A DNA stretch of 64,000 bases, from the NCBI RefSeq assembly GCF_019929575.1, contig NZ_JAHZPU010000005.1:1-64000 (forward strand). Direction: 5' to 3'. Position 1 is the first letter of the stretch, and the number at the start of each line of letters is the position of its first letter. A program made the position numbers and the translations under genes. Below are positions 25,646 through 36,384 of the stretch, piece by piece. The DNA comes from Streptococcus infantis. GTDB lineage: Bacteria > Bacillota > Bacilli > Lactobacillales > Streptococcaceae. The notes under the pieces are model-generated. The model had not been told where the DNA came from and did not search any database. It saw only the letters and a list, made by a program, of their open reading frames with translations.

Positions 25646-26698
25646 GGATTGGTCCTGCATCTGACGTTTCACCTGATAAGGGAGATACAAAATTTGTAAG
25701 ACCAGTCCAGCTCCAAGGAGGGCTAGAAGGGCTAGTTTTTCTTGGAGGGTAATCAACCCAACTACCAGTTGAACCAATAAAACAAAACCAGTCAATCCTC
25801 GGACAACCGCCTGTAACCCTTTTTCCTTTTGCCCCTTATCTAGCGGGAAAAGTTGGGTCAAATATTGGTAGTCAAAAGCATGATAGAGGGCCAATAACTG
25901 AAAGAGCAAGAGATAGTTAAATAAAACCACCACTGCTGTCGCTATCCAAGCTTGCTCGATAAAGATCAACGCCAGCAAGGATAGGAAAAGGAGACGAAGG
26001 CTGAGGGCAAAGAGATCTCCATTTCGCAGATAAGAACGAAGATAGAGGTTCTGCCAAATCTTGCTCGGCACCTTCTGGACTGCTTTTAGGATAAAGTCTA
26101 GATAAGCTCGTCGCTTGACGCTGTTTGAAATTCCCTTGACTTGGGTAAAGAGGGCAAAGAAGCGAAGCAAGAACTGCTTGCGTTTACTTTCTTGGGCAAT
26201 CACATAGTCCCAGTCCAGATGATTTGCACTAAAAAACTTACCAGCCTTTTTCTGAAACAGGAAATATTTCCCGACTCCCAAAAGAAAAACATAGACCCCA
26301 AAAACTCCTAAGCCTAAGCTCATGGCTAAAAATAGAGGGGCAAAAAGAAGCAAGAAGAGAGTCTGTACACTAACCCAAAAGATGAAGGAAACTAGACTTT
26401 GCTTCTGGATGTGTTCTCTTACTTCTTCTTCAGCTACTAAGAGAAAGAGCTTATCAGGTGCTTCCACATAGGTCGCGATTCCACCCCAAAGCATGAGTAA
26501 AACAGAGACAATCCCCACAAACAAAAGGATAGGCCAATGATTTTCAGGAAAATGCTGGAGCAGTTGACTATACTGATAGGCTAGAAAACCTACTAAGACT
26601 AGTAAAAACAAGACAAAGTGGTCATTGAGCACATAGCGCAGATAACCGACACACTCTTTACGAAAAGCCTGCTTTCGCTTTAGAAACAAGTCTTTCAT
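25622..26698 (-). CDS. ecsB: ABC transporter permease EcsB
   Basis: Membrane part of the Ecs exporter, 358 residues with about ten hydrophobic segments in pairs. In Bacillus Ecs influences secretion and competence; in streptococci a homologue is linked to peptide export or proteolysis. The start overlaps the ecsA stop by four bases. The last eight codons (SSSKISSN) and the stop lie inside the BOX element, so the natural C-terminus has been replaced by repeat sequence. Confidence 0.88.
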   Translation of the reverse strand: MKDLFLKRKQAFRKECVGYLRYVLNDHFVLFLLVLVGFLAYQYSQLLQHFPENHWPILLFVGIVSVLLMLWGGIATYVEAPDKLFLLVAEEEVREHIQKQSLVSFIFWVSVQTLFLLLFAPLFLAMSLGLGVFGVYVFLLGVGKYFLFQKKAGKFFSANHLDWDYVIAQESKRKQFLLRFFALFTQVKGISNSVKRRAYLDFILKAVQKVPSKIWQNLYLRSYLRNGDLFALSLRLLFLSLLALIFIEQAWIATAVVVLFNYLLLFQLLALYHAFDYQYLTQLFPLDKGQKEKGLQAVVRGLTGFVLLVQLVVGLITLQEKLALLALLGAGLVLQILYLPYQVKRQMQDQSSSKISSN

Positions 26699-27426
26699 CG
26701 GTCCTCCTCTTTGGTCAAAGCCAAATAGATATCATTGAGACTTGCTTCTGGCATGGCAAAAGCTTGTCTCAGCTCTTCAAGATCCCCTTTAGCTCTCACT
26801 TGACCTTTGTGGAGAATGACAAAAGAATCACACATTTTTTCAGCAGAGTCAAGAACGTGGGTACTCATGAGGATAGACTTCCCTTTTTTCTTTTCAAGAT
26901 CCAAAAGCTGAATCAAATCCGAAATTGCCAGGGGATCAAGACCAAGAAAAGGTTCATCGACGATAAAGAGACTCGGATCCACAACAAAGGCACAGATAAT
27001 CATGACCTTCTGTTTCATCCCTTTTGAAAAATGAACAGGAAACCAATCTAACTTCTGATCCAAACGGAACATTTTTAAAAGAGGTTCTACACGTTCAAAA
27101 GCTAGGTTTTGCTCAATACCATAGGCCATGGCAACCGTCTCGATATGTTCTCTGAGAGTTAATTCTTCGTACAAACTAGGAGTTTCAGGAATATAACCAA
27201 TCTGCTGACGATATTCACGAGGATTGGCACCTAAGGTTAGCCCGTCAATGTTTATTTCTCCACTATAAGGTGTCAACAAACCGATAATTTCATTGATAGT
27301 CGTCGATTTTCCAGCACCATTGAGACCGATCAAACCGACCAACTGCCCACTTTCAACAGTAAAGGACACATCTTTCAAGACAGGGACATGAACATAGCCA
27401 CCTGTCAGATTTTTAATTTCTAACAT
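26695..27426 (-). CDS. ecsA: ABC transporter ATP-binding protein EcsA
   Basis: ATPase partner of EcsB, 243 residues. Walker A GLNGAGKST (about residue 36), Q-loop IGYIPETPSLY, the signature in variant form HFSKGMKQKV, Walker B LFIVDEPFLGLD and switch HVLDSAEK are present. Divergent from hit, with both promoters in the 67-base gap. Confidence 0.92.
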   Translation of the reverse strand: MLEIKNLTGGYVHVPVLKDVSFTVESGQLVGLIGLNGAGKSTTINEIIGLLTPYSGEINIDGLTLGANPREYRQQIGYIPETPSLYEELTLREHIETVAMAYGIEQNLAFERVEPLLKMFRLDQKLDWFPVHFSKGMKQKVMIICAFVVDPSLFIVDEPFLGLDPLAISDLIQLLDLEKKKGKSILMSTHVLDSAEKMCDSFVILHKGQVRAKGDLEELRQAFAMPEASLNDIYLALTKEEDR

Positions 27427-27443
27427 ATTTTCTCCAAATCTGG

Positions 27444-27449
27444 TATAAT
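27444..27449 (+). promoter_or_regulatory. -10 of the hit promoter
   Basis: Extended -10 TGGTATAAT (TATAAT 27444-27449) with a poor -35 (TAACAT 27421-27426); 44 bases before the ATG. Confidence 0.55.
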
Positions 27450-27493
27450 GTAGCTATATTATATCAAAATTCAATACAGTAGAGGTAGATTTT

Positions 27494-27904
27494 ATGTCAG
27501 ATTGCATTTTTTGTAAAATTATCGCAGGGGAGATTCCCGCATCAAAGGTTTACGAAGATGATCAAGTTCTTGCCTTCCTTGATATCTCACAAGTGACACC
27601 TGGACACACCTTGGTCGTACCAAAAGAACACTACCGCAATCTTTTAGAAATGGACGCTGCAAGTGCTAGCCAACTTTTTGCCCAAGTACTAAAGGTTGCT
27701 CAAAAAGTCATGAAAGCTACCAAAGCTGAAGGTATGAATATCATTGCCAACTGCGAAGAAGTTGCTGGACAAACCGTTTTCCATACCCATGTCCACCTTG
27801 TTCCTCGCTATAGTGCAGATGACGATCTCAAGATTGACTTTATCGCACATGAACCAGACTTCGGCAAACTTGCCCAAGTCGCTGAAACGATCAAAAACGC
27901 TTAA
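27494..27904 (+). CDS. hit: HIT-family nucleotide-binding protein
   Basis: Histidine-triad hydrolase of the HINT group, acting on nucleoside phosphoramidates or similar. The 136-residue protein has CIFCKIIAGEIPA at the start, the HxHxHxx motif TVFHTHVHLVPR near residue 98, and normal length. Hit next to ecsAB is conserved in Firmicutes. Followed after 9 bases by a small anchored protein gene. Confidence 0.93.
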   Translation: MSDCIFCKIIAGEIPASKVYEDDQVLAFLDISQVTPGHTLVVPKEHYRNLLEMDAASASQLFAQVLKVAQKVMKATKAEGMNIIANCEEVAGQTVFHTHVHLVPRYSADDDLKIDFIAHEPDFGKLAQVAETIKNA

Positions 27905-27913
27905 GGAGTCACT

Positions 27914-28201
27914 ATGAAACTATCAAATTTACTACTTTTTGCAGGCTCTGCAGTCGGTTCATACCTCCTCGTTAAGAATCGCCAAGCTATCACTGAAGAG
28001 GTTCTAGATACAACTGATCGTGTTGAAGCCATTAAGGATGACTTAGATATCATCCAAGATAGCCTGCAAATTATCGACCAACAAAAAGAACTCATCAAGG
28101 AATATCAAAAAGATTTGACCTATAAGTTTAAAGTCTTTGAAAAAGACCTTCAAGCAAGACTTACTGTGATAAAAGAATTACAAGAAACTGAAGAAAACTA
28201 A
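27914..28201 (+). CDS. Membrane-anchored coiled-coil protein
   Basis: 95 residues: an N-terminal hydrophobic stretch (LSNLLLFAGSAVGSYLLV) and a long charged amphipathic helix (VEAIKDDLDIIQDSLQIIDQQKELIKEYQ and on) that predicts a coiled coil. Conserved next to hit in pneumococcus as far as I recall; function unknown. Probably co-transcribed with hit. Confidence 0.72.
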   Translation: MKLSNLLLFAGSAVGSYLLVKNRQAITEEVLDTTDRVEAIKDDLDIIQDSLQIIDQQKELIKEYQKDLTYKFKVFEKDLQARLTVIKELQETEEN

Positions 28202-28287
28202 GGAAAAGAAAATCTCCAACTTTCCTTATTTCCCTTTTCAATCCATTTTGGGTCAGCAGATCCTAACAGACCATGGAGGGCATGAAA

Positions 28288-28941
28288 ATGAAACAGTTTT
28301 TTAAAGTTTTGACGCGGATCATCCTGATTATTTGTGGTGGTCTCTGCCTTCTTGCAGTTCTGGCATTTCTAATACTGGCCAATCTTTTCAAGGCCTCACC
28401 TGGTGATATTCGAGAAGGAAATGAATCCTTAAAACAAATCTTTATCTCCCTTGACCTGCCTCCTGAGAAAGTAGAATCAAATGGAAGCTATCAATACGAG
28501 GGCGGAGGCTTAGATTTTTATGTGACATTCTCTGATGAGATCATCAATAGCCACCCTGTCCTAAAAGAAAGTCCTAACCTCACTAAAAACCGACTCAAAG
28601 TCTATGTCTTAAACACAGAAGAGATTTCCTACTATTCAGTAGAAGACAACTTATTCAATCATGGTTTATTCCAATTTTTAGAGGAGGAAAGCAGGAAGTA
28701 TTTCCAAGAAATCGGAAAGAAATCAAATCCTTCTTACTTTATTCTCTCTTGGAGGGATCCAGAAAGCATGAAAAAGGGAATCGCATTCTATGAAAAAACT
28801 TTGACCTTGGTGGATATTCAGGATAATTCGGCGATTAAGCGCATTGATACCGTCACCGTTAAGCCTGGTAAGGAAGCAGAACTCAAGCAACTCATTCAGG
28901 AGATGGATGCGGCCGGCTTGCTAACTCAAAAATATCAATAA
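28288..28941 (+). CDS. Membrane-anchored protein of unknown function
   Basis: About 217 residues: an N-terminal membrane helix (ILIICGGLCLLAVLAFLILANLF) then an extracellular mixed domain (YQYEGGGLDFYVTFSDEI, YFILSWRDPESMKKGI). Methionine codons at 28273, 28282 and 28288 are all in frame; GGAGGG lies best for 28288. No lipobox. Family not recognised. Terminator after the gene is shared with dnaJ on the other strand. Confidence 0.65.
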   Translation: MKQFFKVLTRIILIICGGLCLLAVLAFLILANLFKASPGDIREGNESLKQIFISLDLPPEKVESNGSYQYEGGGLDFYVTFSDEIINSHPVLKESPNLTKNRLKVYVLNTEEISYYSVEDNLFNHGLFQFLEEESRKYFQEIGKKSNPSYFILSWRDPESMKKGIAFYEKTLTLVDIQDNSAIKRIDTVTVKPGKEAELKQLIQEMDAAGLLTQKYQ

Positions 28942-28982
28942 CAGATCAGTTGGATAATGATTTCTCCGATGACAAAACACTA

Positions 28983-29006
28983 AAAAAGAGCCCGAAGGCT
29001 CTTTTT
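28983..29006. terminator. Bidirectional terminator between the 28288 gene and dnaJ
   Basis: AAAAAGAGCC, CGAA loop, GGCTCTTTTT: 10-bp perfect stem with T runs on both strands. Confidence 0.92.
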
Positions 29007-29016
29007 ACTTTATGCT

Positions 29017-30153
29017 TTATTCTCCTTCAAAGGCATCTTTAATATGGTCAAAGAAGCCTTTTTTCTTTGGATTTACTTTCAAATCACCTGCAGCTGCGAA
29101 TTCTTTCAAGGCTGCTTTTTGGCGTTCATTCAAGCCTGTTGGTGTTACGACATTGACGGTAACGTATTGGTCACCAAGGGCACCACCACGAAGGCTAGGC
29201 GCACCCTTGCCACGTAGACGGAATCGTTTACCAGTCTGAGTCCCTTCTGGAATGACTAATTCTACATCACCGTGAACTGTAGGGATGTCTACTGTATCAC
29301 CAAGTGCTGCTTGAACAAAATTGAGGTTGAGATTGTAGAAGATAGTGGTTCCTTCACGTTCAAACTTATCGCTAGCTTCAACTGAAACCACCACGTACAA
29401 GTCACCATAAGGACCACCATTAAAGCCTGCTTCACCTTGACCAGCTAGGCGGATCTGTTGACCTGTTTCCACACCAGCAGGGATTTTTACGTGTACGCTA
29501 TGGGCTTGCTTTTCATGACCTGTTCCATGACAGGTTGCACATGGGTCTTTGATTTCTTGACCACGGCCATGACAAACATCACAGGTTACTTGGCGACGCA
29601 TCATACCGAGCGGTGTTTGAGTATCAACATTGATCACACCTGAACCATGACAGCGTCCACAAGTAACTGGACTTGTTCCAGGTTTAGCACCAGACCCATT
29701 ACAAGTACGACAGCTTGCTTCACGATTGTATTTGACTTCCTTTTCTGTACCAAAAATAGCTTCTTCAAAAGTCAAATGAACGCGATACTGGAGGTCGTCA
29801 CCTTGACGAGGGGCGTTTGGATTACGTGATGCACCTCCACCACCAAAGAAGCTTGAGAAGATATCTTCAAATCCGCCAAAACCACCTGCTCCATCGAAGC
29901 CACCGAAACCGCCTGCACCACCAAAACCACCATTGGCACCAGCAGCACCATATTGGTCATAGGCCGCACGTTTCTGTTCATCGCTCAAAGTTTCATAAGC
30001 TTCTTGAACTTCCTTGTACTTGTCCTCAGCTCCAGGATCCTTGTTGATATCTGGATGATATTTTTTAGATAATTTCCGATAGGCTCTCTTGATCTCATCT
30101 TGAGATGCATTTTTCGAAACGCCCAAACGGTCGTAAAATTCAGTATTGTTCAT
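29017..30153 (-). CDS. dnaJ: Chaperone DnaJ
   Basis: Hsp40 co-chaperone that stimulates DnaK ATPase. The 378-residue protein has the J domain with HPD (KKYHPD), a glycine/phenylalanine-rich linker (about 75-110), four CxxCxGxG zinc repeats ([32 protein letters not shown]) and the C-terminal substrate-binding domains. No ribosome site is visible before the ATG (TTAGTATCTTGT). The upstream 5' region holds a hairpin (AAGAAATC/GATTTCTT) and a tandem repeat array. Confidence 0.96.
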   Translation of the reverse strand: MNNTEFYDRLGVSKNASQDEIKRAYRKLSKKYHPDINKDPGAEDKYKEVQEAYETLSDEQKRAAYDQYGAAGANGGFGGAGGFGGFDGAGGFGGFEDIFSSFFGGGGASRNPNAPRQGDDLQYRVHLTFEEAIFGTEKEVKYNREASCRTCNGSGAKPGTSPVTCGRCHGSGVINVDTQTPLGMMRRQVTCDVCHGRGQEIKDPCATCHGTGHEKQAHSVHVKIPAGVETGQQIRLAGQGEAGFNGGPYGDLYVVVSVEASDKFEREGTTIFYNLNLNFVQAALGDTVDIPTVHGDVELVIPEGTQTGKRFRLRGKGAPSLRGGALGDQYVTVNVVTPTGLNERQKAALKEFAAAGDLKVNPKKKGFFDHIKDAFEGE

Positions 30154-30250
30154 ACAAGATACTAAGAGCGAACAGAAAGCGACTGAAATTTAGGAAACCG
30201 ACAAGAAATCCTGATTTCTTAGGAGGTTTATCTAATTTCCAAGCTTTCCG

Positions 30251-30629
30251 CTCGAGTTCAATTCCCCGAACGCTCTTTGTTCCTTTCTATTGATGTTGTA
30301 AATCAAACCACGATGTAGGTCGGGTTCAATTCCTTTCTTTCATATTGAGTAAGAAACTTCAGAGCTCGGGTTCAATTTCCCGAACGCTCTTTGTTCCTTT
30401 CTATTGATGTTGTGAATCAAACCTCGATTTAGGTCGGGTTCAATTCCTTTCTTTCATATTGAGTAAGAAACTTTAGAACTCGGGTTCAATTCCCCGAACA
30501 CCTTTGTTCCTTTCTATTGATGTTGTGAATCAAACCACGAATTTAGGTCGGGTTCAATTCCTTTCTTTCATATTGAGTAAGAAACTTCAGAGCTCGGGTT
30601 CAATTCCCCGAACACACTTGTTCCTTTCT
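30251..30629. repeat. 114-bp tandem repeat array before dnaJ
   Basis: Three full units (30251-30364, 30365-30478, 30479-30592) and a partial fourth (30593-30629), each exactly 114 bp and about 95% alike. Each unit has two sub-blocks that share TCGGGTTCAATTCC followed by CTTTCT-type sequence, so it arose by nested duplication. On the transcript strand each unit gives GAAAGGAA purine tracts and a CGGG/CCCG hairpin. The rest of the 495-bp gap, 30154-30250, holds the dnaJ leader hairpin. Confidence 0.92.
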
Positions 30630-30648
30630 ATAATTTATAAGTAAATCT

Positions 30649-31281
30649 TTAGAGGATGTTTTCTATACTTCGCTTCACTTGATCAAACTCTTCATCTGAT
30701 AGAGTAAATATCAAATCCTCTTCTGAATATTCGTTCTGTTCTTTAAAATAGTTGTCCGTATTCTCTGCCAACCCTAGACCAAGAATTACTTTTCTTGCAA
30801 ACTCTTGGTGCGCAAAGCCTATAGCCGTAATGATTTGTTTATCTTGCACAAGCACTTTCGGTTGGAAATTTTCACGTGGAAGAAATTCAAAATAGTCAAA
30901 GAAGTTTTGCCAAATTCCACCTGTAAATTTCGTGTCCTTCAACAGACCTGCTTTCGCCAATAAAAGGGGCGCTGAAGAAATGGCTGCGATGAGGACATCT
31001 TGCCCACCAAGGTCCCTCAAGAACGAAATCAATTTCTCATCCTGTAGGGCAGGTCCTATGTTGACCATTCCTGGCAAAATCACGCAAGAATACTCTTCAA
31101 TACGGATTTGATCTAGTGTTTTCGTTGGTTGACAGGGTAAGCCATCCTCAGAGACCACTATCGAATGATCTGAAGCGACATAATCAATCGTGACGTCAAA
31201 AGACAGAGCTAAAGTACTCGTTAAAGCGGTTATTTCATAAGGAGAAAAATTAGGATAAATCAAGCAAAGTACTTTTTTCAT
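30649..31281 (-). CDS. DJ-1/PfpI family protein
   Basis: A 210-residue DJ-1/PfpI-type protein (MKKVLCLIYPNFSPYEITAL; CVILPGMVNIGPAL; VLIAAISSAPLLLAKAGLL). The nucleophile-elbow position normally holding cysteine (AxCxG/AP) reads AISSAP, so the catalytic cysteine is replaced by serine. ATG 31281 has AGAGG 9 bases upstream. Situated between dnaK and dnaJ, after the dnaK terminator; stress-related role likely but unproven. Confidence 0.8.
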   Translation of the reverse strand: MKKVLCLIYPNFSPYEITALTSTLALSFDVTIDYVASDHSIVVSEDGLPCQPTKTLDQIRIEEYSCVILPGMVNIGPALQDEKLISFLRDLGGQDVLIAAISSAPLLLAKAGLLKDTKFTGGIWQNFFDYFEFLPRENFQPKVLVQDKQIITAIGFAHQEFARKVILGLGLAENTDNYFKEQNEYSEEDLIFTLSDEEFDQVKRSIENIL

Positions 31282-31309
31282 ACGCAACATCCTCTATTTT
31301 ACCGAAAAA

Positions 31310-31332
31310 CAGAGGCTGGGTTGCAACCTCTG
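31310..31332 (-). terminator. Terminator after dnaK
   Basis: CAGAGG/CCTCTG stem with 11-base loop and TTTTT (31309-31305) on the minus strand. Confidence 0.75.
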
Positions 31333-31378
31333 GATTTCTTCCTATCATTTAGTTGTTAAGCCGAATTGAGCACGCCCT

Positions 31379-31455
31379 AACCTCTTGGTGAAAAAGATAA
31401 ATCTTCCTAGAAACTAAAGTTTCTGCGTCAGATTTCCTATTTTCACTGTGAGGTT
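31379..31455 (-). other. Long hairpin in the dnaK 3' untranslated region
   Basis: Nested pairing: AACCTC/GAGGTT, GTGAAAA/TTTTCAC, AAATCT/AGATTT and apical AGAAACT/AGTTTCT, making a 77-nt stem-loop 18 bases after the dnaK stop. No T run on its own. Confidence 0.75.
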
Positions 31456-31472
31456 TTAACGGGATTTGCATC

Positions 31473-33308
<1,836 letters not shown>

Positions 33309-33348
33309 TTAAGTTTTATCTTCTTTTTTTCTTTTTGATATATTCCTT

Positions 33349-33539
33349 GCAAGCCTCCGGCTTGCTTCTTATCTTTCTTTCATAGTTTAGTGTCGTTTCG
33401 GACAAGTTTCCTATTATGTTACGACACGAGAAGTCGAAATCGATATTATTTCGACGACGAGTTAGTAAGGAGGCTAGGCAAACGCCATAGCGATTGCCGT
33501 TTTCTGACGAGTTGCTTTAGCTACCGTCAGAATTGCCTA
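33349..33539 (-). other. Structured spacer between grpE and dnaK
   Basis: Three hairpins: CTAGGCAA/TTGCCTAG (33474-33539) enclosing TCTGACG/CGTCAGA and including the grpE stop codon, then CGTCGAAAT/ATTTCGAC near 33431-33457, then GCAAGCC/GGCTTGC (33349-33365) about 50 bases before the dnaK start. No terminator-type T run. Likely mRNA processing or stability elements in a polycistronic heat-shock message. Confidence 0.7.
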
Positions 33540-34052
33540 GTTATAAACCACTACCATAGCCGGTCTTAGGATGCGATCATGGAGTTTGTATCCTTTTTGG
33601 AAGACTTGTGCGATGGTGTCTGCTGGATGCTCATCATCAGCTGGAACAGTTTGAATAGCCATATGGTAGTTATGGTCAAACTCTCCATCTGCTGGAATTT
33701 CTTCAATTCCTTCTTCTTTCAGAGCATGAATCAAGCTTTCTTGCACCATCTCCAAGCCCTTTTTCACATCATCCTTCAAACCTTCAACAGCAAGGGCACG
33801 TTCTAGGTTATCCAGTGATGGTAAGATTGCTTTTGCCAAATCTTGGCTGCGATAGCGTTGCAAGAGTTGGCGTTCTTCGTTGGCACGTCGCTGAATGTTT
33901 TGCATTTCTGCATGAGCACGAAGATATTTGTTTTCAAATTCCTCGGCACGTTCATTAGCCAAGTCCAATTCAGACTTCTCAGGAGTTGCTTCTTCTGCTG
34001 TTTCCACAACTTCCTCTTCTTTTACTTCTTCATTTTTAATATCTTGGGCCAT
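33537..34052 (-). CDS. grpE: Nucleotide exchange factor GrpE
   Basis: Releases ADP from DnaK. The 171-residue protein has an acidic N-terminal tail ([17 protein letters not shown]), a long dimerising helix and the C-terminal beta domain ([13 protein letters not shown]). ATG 34052 follows AAAGGAGG, so the eight extra upstream codons are not used. Starts 26 bases after hrcA. Confidence 0.95.
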   Translation of the reverse strand: MAQDIKNEEVKEEEVVETAEEATPEKSELDLANERAEEFENKYLRAHAEMQNIQRRANEERQLLQRYRSQDLAKAILPSLDNLERALAVEGLKDDVKKGLEMVQESLIHALKEEGIEEIPADGEFDHNYHMAIQTVPADDEHPADTIAQVFQKGYKLHDRILRPAMVVVYN

Positions 34053-34078
34053 TTTCGCCTCCTTTAATGATTTCAATC

Positions 34079-35113
34079 TTAATTCACTTCATAGTGATTA
34101 CTGCTAAGATAGCGGTAAAAATCCGTTAACTTCATGGTCAAAACTCGATTAACAACATTGAGTTGATTGACCAATTGCTGGTAGTCCAGATTAACTGGAC
34201 CAATAATCGCTAGAATTCCAAATCCACGATAGGGAATTAGAAATTTACTGCTAATCACTGCTAAGTCAGCTAAACAGGATTCTTGGCTATCCGCAACTCG
34301 GACACTTTGCATCTGGTCACCAATCAGATTTTCTCGAATCTCTAAAGCAACCTTTTGTGGTTGATCAAAGAATTGATAGGCTGCTAGATTCGCAAAATTC
34401 AAGAGATTGACTTTCCCAGAAACTACGATATTTTCATTGAACATTTCTTTGAAAATATGTTCGACAAGGTCCATAACATTGTCCGTTGTTGTAAAGTAAC
34501 GTTGGATAATCTGCGGGATCTCTGTCCGAATCTTGTAGTGAATGTCCAAAACAGTCTGTTCCAGGAAACGTTCTTGAATCATGGTCTTGAGGCGATTTAA
34601 ATCCTCCTGCAAGAAATTTCTCGGAATCAAAAACTGACTGGTAACTGTTCTAGACTCATCAAGCGTAAAAACAGCAAGAGCTGTATGTTGCCCGAGGACA
34701 ACAATATCAAAAGCTGTTAACTTCTGCCTACTTGGTTCTACATCCAGTGCTACAACCGTACAACCACTCAAGTCTGTCAAGATTCTCGTTGCCTCTTGAA
34801 GAATATCCTCTAGCTTGAAGAATTCTTGATCAAAGGCTTTTACAATCTCATAAACTTGATTCTCGGCTAAACGGTCGAAGGATAAGGAGTGTTTGACATA
34901 GTATTGAAAACCAGCCACACTCGGCATCCGACCACTGGAAGTATGTGCCTTTTCAAGCAAACCTTGCTTTTCTAAAGCCGCCATGTCATTTCGAATGGTA
35001 GCACTACTAGAGTTGATAGACTCTTGCAAGGCTTTGGATCCAACAGGTTCGTGCGTTTTGGTAAAGATGTCAATAATCAGATTTAAAATATTCTGCTGAC
35101 GTTCCGTAACCAT
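34079..35113 (-). CDS. hrcA: Heat-inducible transcription repressor HrcA
   Basis: Repressor that binds CIRCE operators and is kept active by GroEL. The 344-residue protein has an N-terminal winged helix ([41 protein letters not shown]) and the HrcA dimerisation/GAF-like domains. First gene of the hrcA-grpE-dnaK cluster, under two CIRCE sites, so autoregulated. Confidence 0.96.
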   Translation of the reverse strand: MVTERQQNILNLIIDIFTKTHEPVGSKALQESINSSSATIRNDMAALEKQGLLEKAHTSSGRMPSVAGFQYYVKHSLSFDRLAENQVYEIVKAFDQEFFKLEDILQEATRILTDLSGCTVVALDVEPSRQKLTAFDIVVLGQHTALAVFTLDESRTVTSQFLIPRNFLQEDLNRLKTMIQERFLEQTVLDIHYKIRTEIPQIIQRYFTTTDNVMDLVEHIFKEMFNENIVVSGKVNLLNFANLAAYQFFDQPQKVALEIRENLIGDQMQSVRVADSQESCLADLAVISSKFLIPYRGFGILAIIGPVNLDYQQLVNQLNVVNRVLTMKLTDFYRYLSSNHYEVN

Positions 35114-35140
35114 CTCGTCACTCCTCTCTGATAGATCTTT

Positions 35141-35167
35141 TTAGCACTCGTAACCTCCAAGTGCTAA
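35141..35167. promoter_or_regulatory. CIRCE operator 1
   Basis: TTAGCACTC, 9 bases, AAGTGCTAA: one mismatch from the perfect inverted repeat. Lies in the leader just downstream of the hrcA -10. Confidence 0.93.
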
Positions 35168-35178
35168 CTTATGATTCT

Positions 35179-35206
35179 ATTATACACCCTTAGAAAAGAA
35201 TGTCAA
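35179..35206 (-). promoter_or_regulatory. hrcA-grpE-dnaK promoter
   Basis: TTGACA (35206-35201), 16-base spacer, TATAAT (35184-35179): near-perfect sigma-A promoter lying between the two CIRCE operators. Confidence 0.92.
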
Positions 35207-35223
35207 GACAAAAACTCAAAAAA

Positions 35224-35250
35224 TTAGCACTCTTTTGCTAAGAGTGCTAA
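35224..35250. promoter_or_regulatory. CIRCE operator 2 (perfect)
   Basis: TTAGCACTC, 9 bases, GAGTGCTAA: perfect CIRCE, upstream of the -35. Two operators suggest tight repression and possible looping. Confidence 0.95.
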
Positions 35251-35274
35251 AAATCGGTCTAAGGACCTAGAAAA

Positions 35275-35787
35275 TCATCTTACATTCTCAAGATATTTCT
35301 TTTTAAGTCTGCAAAAACTATAGATGAGATAAGAAATCATGAGGGCATAAAGGGCAAAAATAAGGAAGAACGACTGAGAGAGACTTTCACGAAACAAGCT
35401 CATACAAATAACTAGACCGCCAGAGATAGAAACTGTAGATGTACGAAGTCTAGATTTCACATCAGCCCATCGAAGACGATTGTCCATGAAAGATTGATTA
35501 TTTGAATCTATATCACAAGTTGCTTTTCGAAAAACAGTATAAGAACAATTTTCCACAAATTCCCATCCTCTATCCTTAATACTTTGTAAATCTACCTCAT
35601 TCTTTCTAAGGTAGCTAGTATTCCACACACGGTACATCACATCATCTGGTCGGCATGGTTCAAAATAGAAAAAGCCAAAACGATTCGATTTAAATTTCCA
35701 ACCTTTCAAATGCATCTCATGCAAATAATCTTCTACCTTATCCAAATCAAAAATGGTAAACATTCGAAATTGTACTTTGCTTTTCAT
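35275..35787 (-). CDS. DUF2812 membrane protein (second copy)
   Basis: 170 residues: an N-terminal DUF2812 domain (FRMFTIFDLDKVEDYLHEMHLKGW; YRVWN; GWEFVENCSYTVFRK) and two C-terminal membrane helices. Such proteins typically accompany PadR regulators; function unknown, proposed membrane stress or transport modulators. It follows the first DUF2812 gene by 21 bases and seems to be its diverged duplicate. Confidence 0.82.
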   Translation of the reverse strand: MKSKVQFRMFTIFDLDKVEDYLHEMHLKGWKFKSNRFGFFYFEPCRPDDVMYRVWNTSYLRKNEVDLQSIKDRGWEFVENCSYTVFRKATCDIDSNNQSFMDNRLRWADVKSRLRTSTVSISGGLVICMSLFRESLSQSFFLIFALYALMISYLIYSFCRLKKKYLENVR

Positions 35788-35808
35788 TGTCTAACCTCCA
35801 AAATGGTT

Positions 35809-36384
35809 TTATTTATCAGATAATTCTTTCCACTTTTGAAACAATCTCCAAAAAATATAAGAAATCTGAATCGCGAAAACTATCAATAAAGTACAGTCTA
35901 TGATAACAATCAAAAACATTCCCCAACTGAAAGAACTACCTCCACTGACAAACTTTGAGAAAATCGGTAGTAGAGCTGAAAAGAGAAGCAAAATAGGAAG
36001 CATCCGCATTGTTAAAATCTTCTTGACCATTGCTAACTTTCCGGCCGCGTCATTATAAATTTCAAACTCGGCATCCGACTCAACTCCAGAATAAAGCTTT
36101 CTAAAGTAGGAAAAACCATTAAAGTCTGTTATATGCTCCCACCCACAATCTTTAAATAGTTGTAAATAGGAAGCTCTCTCTGACTTTTTCATAGGATAAA
36201 AGTCCAACTGATAAACCACCTTCTCCGGTTGGCACTTTTCAAAAGTATACTTAACCGCAACTACTAAGTTAGAATAACTTACTTCCTTAAGTTTCCAGCC
36301 CTGAGCATGCATTTCTCCGAGATAGAGAGCCTCTTTATCATAATCCGCAATGGTAGCAATTCTATAAACAACTTTCTTTTCCAT
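35809..36384 (-). CDS. DUF2812 membrane protein (first copy)
   Basis: 191 residues with the DUF2812 pattern (YRIATIADYDKEALYLGEMHAQGW; CGWEHITDFNGFSYFRK) and two C-terminal membrane segments. ATG 36384 overlaps the padR stop (TGATG), so it is coupled to its regulator. The TTG one codon upstream is less likely. Confidence 0.83.
   Translation of the reverse strand: MEKKVVYRIATIADYDKEALYLGEMHAQGWKLKEVSYSNLVVAVKYTFEKCQPEKVVYQLDFYPMKKSERASYLQLFKDCGWEHITDFNGFSYFRKLYSGVESDAEFEIYNDAAGKLAMVKKILTMRMLPILLLFSALLPIFSKFVSGGSSFSWGMFLIVIIDCTLLIVFAIQISYIFWRLFQKWKELSDK

Noticed and set aside
30251-30629. Tandem repeats as CRISPR array or tRNA T-arm relics (GGTTCAATTCC)
   Set aside because: Units are near identical over all 114 bp with no variable spacers, and no acceptor, D or anticodon arm is present.
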